The translations under genes were made by a program, and so were the position numbers. Positions 6,142 to 9,081 of a stretch of DNA of 9,081 nucleotides are shown in pieces. Each line of letters begins with the position of its first letter. Positions within the stretch are counted from its first letter, which is position 1. The stretch is from Methylovirgula sp. (GTDB lineage Bacteria; Pseudomonadota; Alphaproteobacteria; Rhizobiales; Beijerinckiaceae): contig JASHUD010000061.1 of assembly GCA_030040215.1 (NCBI GenBank), positions 1 to 9,081 on the forward strand. Direction: 5' to 3'. The notes beneath the pieces are model-generated. The model had not been told where the DNA came from and searched no databases. It saw nothing but the letters and a program-made list of their open reading frames with translations.

Positions 6142-7104
6142 ATGCTTGTCCAATCGGAGCGACACCAAGATTTGGAGCCCGTCGCGGACGACGAGGAACT
6201 CGATCTGCGCAGCGAACAGCCGCTGGTGCCGGCCGCTTCGATTTCCGTACGGGCGCTCGTCACGGTCGTCGCAATCATGACTTTTCTGGCGTCGTTGACG
6301 GCGGGGACCGCGATGCTGATCGGCGACGCGGCGCAGGGTTGGCGCGGCGCGGTATCGCGTGAAATGACCATTCAGGTGATGCCGGTCGCCGGGCACGATC
6401 TCGAAGCCGATGTCGCGAGCGCCGTCGCGGCGGCGCGCGACGTCCAAGGCATCGCCGATGTCTACGCCTACACCAAACAGCAATCCGAACAACTGCTGCA
6501 GCCTTGGCTCGGAAGCGGCCTCGATCTTTCCGAACTGCCGGTACCGCGATTGATCGTCGTCAAGCTCAAGCGCGACGCGCGGCTCGATACCGACGCGTTG
6601 CGCAAGGCGGTGACGGACAAGGTGCCGAACGCGATGATCGACGACCATCGCCTTTGGCTCGAGCGGCTTTCGATCATGGCGGGAACGGTAGTCGCCATCG
6701 CCACCGTGATTTTCATCCTAGTGATGATCGCGATGGTACTGGCGGTCGGTTTTGCGACGCGCGGCGCGATGGCCGGGAATCGCGAGATCATCGAGGTGCT
6801 GCATCTTGTCGGGGCGGCGGACGGGTATATCTCGCGCCAGTTCCAAAGCCATTTCTTCCGGCTCGGCCTGCGTGGCGGCATTATCGGCGGCGGCGCGGCA
6901 ATCGCGATCTTTCTTATTGCGGGCTCGCTCTCGTTCTTGTTGCACGCCACGGCGGGCGGCGACGAGATGCAGGCGATGTTCGGCAGTTTCGCGTTGAGCG
7001 CCAAAGGATACGGAGCCATCGTGCTGATCGCTTGCGCCATGGGGTTTGTCACGGGGATCGTATCGCGGAGAATCGTCTTTCGCCATCTGCGCGGTCTCGC
7101 CTGA
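6142..7104 (+). CDS. ftsX: Cell division protein FtsX (membrane subunit of FtsEX)
   Basis: Polytopic partner of FtsE that transmits ATP-driven movement across the inner membrane to septal peptidoglycan hydrolases or their activators. The 320 residues show the FtsX plan: a cytoplasmic N-terminus of about 35 residues, TM1 (about 38-60), a periplasmic domain (about 65-172), then three more segments (about 178-204, 245-268, 288-308). The loop between TM2 and TM3 carries the family motif EIIEVLHLVGAADGYISRQF (215-234), which precedes SHFF. The start is the ATG seven bases after the ftsE stop. No strong Shine-Dalgarno is visible, so translation is probably coupled to ftsE. Downstream, instead of the YdcF-like and acyltransferase genes I recall beside ftsX in several rhizobia, prfC follows after 66 bp. 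Confidence 0.95.
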   Translation: MLVQSERHQDLEPVADDEELDLRSEQPLVPAASISVRALVTVVAIMTFLASLTAGTAMLIGDAAQGWRGAVSREMTIQVMPVAGHDLEADVASAVAAARDVQGIADVYAYTKQQSEQLLQPWLGSGLDLSELPVPRLIVVKLKRDARLDTDALRKAVTDKVPNAMIDDHRLWLERLSIMAGTVVAIATVIFILVMIAMVLAVGFATRGAMAGNREIIEVLHLVGAADGYISRQFQSHFFRLGLRGGIIGGGAAIAIFLIAGSLSFLLHATAGGDEMQAMFGSFALSAKGYGAIVLIACAMGFVTGIVSRRIVFRHLRGLA

Positions 7105-7113
7105 GAGGCGACC
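7093..7113 (+). terminator. Weak hairpin at the end of ftsX (possible terminator)
   Basis: CGCCT (7098-7102) pairs with AGGCG (7106-7110) around a GAG loop, and GGT (7093-7095) pairs with ACC (7111-7113) across a two-base bulge. The hairpin overlaps the ftsX stop codon and is followed by CAATTTG rather than a run of T. It may weakly separate ftsEX from prfC. Confidence 0.25.
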
Positions 7114-7117
7114 CAAT

Positions 7118-7146
7118 TTGACAAACGGTGGCACCCGACGCCACTT
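7118..7146 (+). promoter_or_regulatory. Candidate -35 element and dyad upstream of prfC
   Basis: A consensus TTGACA lies at 7118-7123, 47 bases before the prfC start. No good -10 hexamer occurs at 16-18 bases. A small dyad, GTGGC (7128-7132) and GCCAC (7140-7144), fills the spacer. It could be an independent prfC promoter with an operator, or chance; the missing -10 keeps this low. Confidence 0.3.
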
Positions 7147-7170
7147 CCTAGTCTTTTCGACCAAAGGCCA

Positions 7171-8760
7171 ATGACCACACCCGATCCCGTCGCGCGACGG
7201 CGGACCTTCGCCATCATTTCCCATCCGGACGCGGGCAAGACGACGCTAACCGAAAAGCTGCTGCTTTTCGGCGGCGCGATCGCGCTCGCCGGCGAAGTGC
7301 GCGCCAAGGCCAACCGCCGCCGGACGCGCTCCGACTGGATGGGCATCGAGCGCGAGCGCGGCATCTCCGTCGTCACCTCGGTGATGACGTTCGAAAGCGG
7401 CGGCTGCGTCTACAATCTCCTCGATACGCCCGGCCACGAAGACTTCTCCGAGGACACCTATCGCACGTTAAGCGCGGTCGATTCCGCGGTGATGGTGATC
7501 GACGCCGCCAAAGGCATCGAAGCGCGCACCCGCAAATTGTTCGAGGTCTGTCGGCTGCGCGACATTCCGATCCTGACGTTCATCAATAAGCTCGACCGCG
7601 AATGCCGCGATCCATTCGATCTCCTGGACGAGATCGAGAAGACCCTGGCGCTCGATGCGGCGCCGCTGACTTGGCCGCTCGGCAGCGGCCGCGATTTCGC
7701 CGGCACATACGATCTCGGCCGCAACCTCGTCCGCCGGCTCGACTCCGAGGCGGCGCCGGTTGCGGTTGACGGACCGGCCGATCCTTATCTCGAGAAACTG
7801 TTGCCTCCGCTCGTCTTTGCGGCGGCGCGCGATCAGATCGAGCTGGTGCGCGCCGCGTCGAAACCGTTCGATCGGCAAAGCTTTCTCGAAGGTCATCTGA
7901 CGCCGGTATTCTTCGGCAGCGCCTTGCGCAATTTCGGCGTCGGCGATCTCCTCGATGCGCTGGCCGAGTTCGCGCCGCCGCCGCGTGGGCTTGCGGCGAG
8001 CTGCCGCGCGGTTGATCCGCGCGAGCCGAAGATGACCGGCTTCGTCTTTAAGATCCAGGCCAACATGGATCCCAACCATCGCGACCGTATCGCGTTCCTG
8101 CGCATCTGTTCGGGCAAGCTCACGCGCGGCATGAAGGCGAAGATCGTGCGCAGCGGCAAGCTGATGACTCTCAACGCGCCGCAGTTCTTCTTCGCCCAGG
8201 ATCGGCAACTAGCCGAGGAGGCCTATGCCGGCGATGTCGTCGGCATTCCCAATCACGGCACGCTGCGGATCGGCGATACGCTCACCGAAGGCGAGGAGCT
8301 TGCCTTCCGCGGCGTGCCGAGCTTCGCGCCGGAAATTCTGCGCCGCGTCAGGATCGCGGACGCGATGCGCGCCAAGAAATTGCGCGGGGCCTTGCAGCAG
8401 ATGGCGGAGGAGGGCGTCGTGCAGGTGTTCCTGCCAAACGACGGCTCAAATCCGATCATCGGCGTTGTCGGCGCTCTGCAACTCGACGTGCTCGCCGAGC
8501 GGCTCGCCGCCGAATACGCGTTGGAGGTGGGATTCGAGAATTCGCGTTTCGAGGCCGCTCGCTGGATCGAGGCGACGAACGACGCGGAATTTGAGAAGTT
8601 CGCCGCCGCGCACGCGGCCGGCATGGCCGTCGATCTCGACGGCGCGCCGGTCTATCTCGCCGCCTCCGCTTTCGAACTGCGCTACGAGCAGGAGAAGTGG
8701 AGCGCGATCCGCTTTTTCGACGTGAAGGACTACCAAAGGGCGGCCGAGGCGCTCTTATAA
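7171..8760 (+). CDS. prfC: Peptide chain release factor 3 (RF3)
   Basis: Translational GTPase that removes RF1/RF2 from the ribosome after peptide release and takes part in post-peptidyl-transfer quality control. The 529 residues match the usual RF3 length. G domain motifs: HPDAGKT (18-24), switch I RGISVVTSVMTF (63-74), DTPGHEDFSEDTYR (85-98), NKLD (139-142) and GSAL (249-252). The RF3-specific stretch DWMGIERERGIS separates it from EF-G and LepA. Domain II and the C-terminal domain follow, for example FVFKIQANMDPNHRDRIAF and GVVGALQLDVLAERL. The ATG is preceded by AAAGG at only three bases, a short spacing, but the N-terminus aligns with the family (RRTFAIISHPDAGKTTLTEK). The gene is patchily distributed among bacteria. 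Its 3' end overlaps by six bases the convergent sugar-transferase gene. Confidence 0.96.
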   Translation: MTTPDPVARRRTFAIISHPDAGKTTLTEKLLLFGGAIALAGEVRAKANRRRTRSDWMGIERERGISVVTSVMTFESGGCVYNLLDTPGHEDFSEDTYRTLSAVDSAVMVIDAAKGIEARTRKLFEVCRLRDIPILTFINKLDRECRDPFDLLDEIEKTLALDAAPLTWPLGSGRDFAGTYDLGRNLVRRLDSEAAPVAVDGPADPYLEKLLPPLVFAAARDQIELVRAASKPFDRQSFLEGHLTPVFFGSALRNFGVGDLLDALAEFAPPPRGLAASCRAVDPREPKMTGFVFKIQANMDPNHRDRIAFLRICSGKLTRGMKAKIVRSGKLMTLNAPQFFFAQDRQLAEEAYAGDVVGIPNHGTLRIGDTLTEGEELAFRGVPSFAPEILRRVRIADAMRAKKLRGALQQMAEEGVVQVFLPNDGSNPIIGVVGALQLDVLAERLAAEYALEVGFENSRFEAARWIEATNDAEFEKFAAAHAAGMAVDLDGAPVYLAASAFELRYEQEKWSAIRFFDVKDYQRAAEALL

Positions 8761-9081
8761 AGCGTTCTTGTAAGCCTGCCCGGAAGTGACGGTCAGCCAA
8801 AGGATCTCGACATCGAACCACATCGACCAGTGATCGATGTAATAGAGATCGTGCTCGACCCGCGCCCGCATGGCGTCATCGCGCATCCCGCCGCGCAATC
8901 CGTTGACCTGCGCCCACCCGGTGATGCCCGGCTTCACGTTGTGGCGCCGCGCGTAGAGCGAAATTCGCTCGGCGAATTTCTGGTCGATGCAAAGCGCGTG
9001 CGGCCGCGGCCCGACGAGCGACATTTCGCCCCGCAAGACATTGAAGAGCTGCGGCAATTCGTCGATATTGTAACGCCGGAT
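8755..9081 (-). CDS. Polyprenyl-phosphate sugar-1-phosphate transferase, C-terminal part (start outside window)
   Basis: C-terminal 108 residues of a bacterial sugar transferase (PF02397 type: ExoY, WcaJ, WbaP). Such enzymes move a hexose-1-phosphate, often glucose or galactose, from a nucleotide sugar to undecaprenyl phosphate, the first membrane step of exopolysaccharide or O-antigen synthesis. Family signatures are clear: RRYNIDELPQLFNVLRGEMS at the window edge, SLVGPRPH (about 9021-8998), KPGITGWAQVNG (about 8934-8899), then YYIDHWSMWFDVEILWLT and a terminal Lys-Asn-Ala-Leu tail. The frame is open through 9081, so the N-terminal membrane part and catalytic start lie to the right. The tail resembles the larger undecaprenyl-phosphate glucose phosphotransferase group, but the sugar cannot be decided. 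Its TAA stop is encoded within the palindrome TTATAA shared with prfC, leaving no room for a terminator outside the genes. Confidence 0.93.
   Translation of the reverse strand: MRRYNIDELPQLFNVLRGEMSLVGPRPHALCIDQKFAERISLYARRHNVKPGITGWAQVNGLRGGMRDDAMRARVEHDLYYIDHWSMWFDVEILWLTVTSGQAYKNAL

Noticed and set aside
7468..8208. Minus-strand open frame of 246 codons opposite prfC
   Set aside because: Antisense to a complete release factor gene and composed of repeated Arg/Ala/Glu text without a family pattern.
1..9081. Mobile element, CRISPR array, tRNA or horizontally acquired island
   Set aside because: No transposase or integrase text, no regularly spaced repeats, no cloverleaf seen, and composition and gene density look uniform across the window.

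Overview
The window is ordinary-looking, GC-rich, densely packed bacterial chromosome carrying mostly core genes. Protein features and neighbourhoods point to an alphaproteobacterium, most likely of the order Hyphomicrobiales (Rhizobiales); a Beijerinckiaceae/Methylocystaceae-like source is only a guess. Supporting points are an ftsY-yciB pair, a zinc-ribbon/DUF3426 gene divergent from ftsEX, a CtrA-type TTAA-N7-TTAA site, and a CCCTCTCCCC/GGGGAGAGGG intergenic palindrome. I see no phage, transposon, tRNA, rRNA or CRISPR, and no region whose composition clearly departs from the rest.

Layout, left to right. (1) 1-1472, plus: the 3' part of polA (DNA polymerase I), cut by the left edge. (2) 1499-2821, plus: a multi-pass ion-transporter-superfamily protein (putative Na+/H+ antiporter or citrate-type transporter). 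(3) 2807-2843: a long inverted repeat at a convergent gene junction, probably a terminator. (4) 2845-5308, minus: yciB, ftsY and a membrane-anchored zinc-ribbon protein. (5) 5309-5471: a divergent regulatory region with a CtrA-like box almost exactly midway between two start codons. (6) 5472-7104, plus: ftsE-ftsX, the ABC-type division complex. (7) 7171-8760, plus: prfC, peptide chain release factor 3. (8) 8755-9081, minus: the C-terminus of a polyprenyl-phosphate sugar-1-phosphate transferase, cut by the right edge. Its stop codon shares a 6-bp palindrome with that of prfC.

Functionally, the centre (yciB, ftsY, zinc-ribbon protein, ftsE, ftsX) concerns the inner membrane, membrane protein targeting and cell division. 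The flanks are replication/repair, ion transport, translation termination and surface polysaccharide initiation. I found no convincing undescribed multi-gene system. The best lead is the regulatory one: a textbook CtrA half-site pair, including the TTAACCAT extension, placed to control ftsEX and the divergent zinc-ribbon gene, which would link that uncharacterised protein to the cell cycle.
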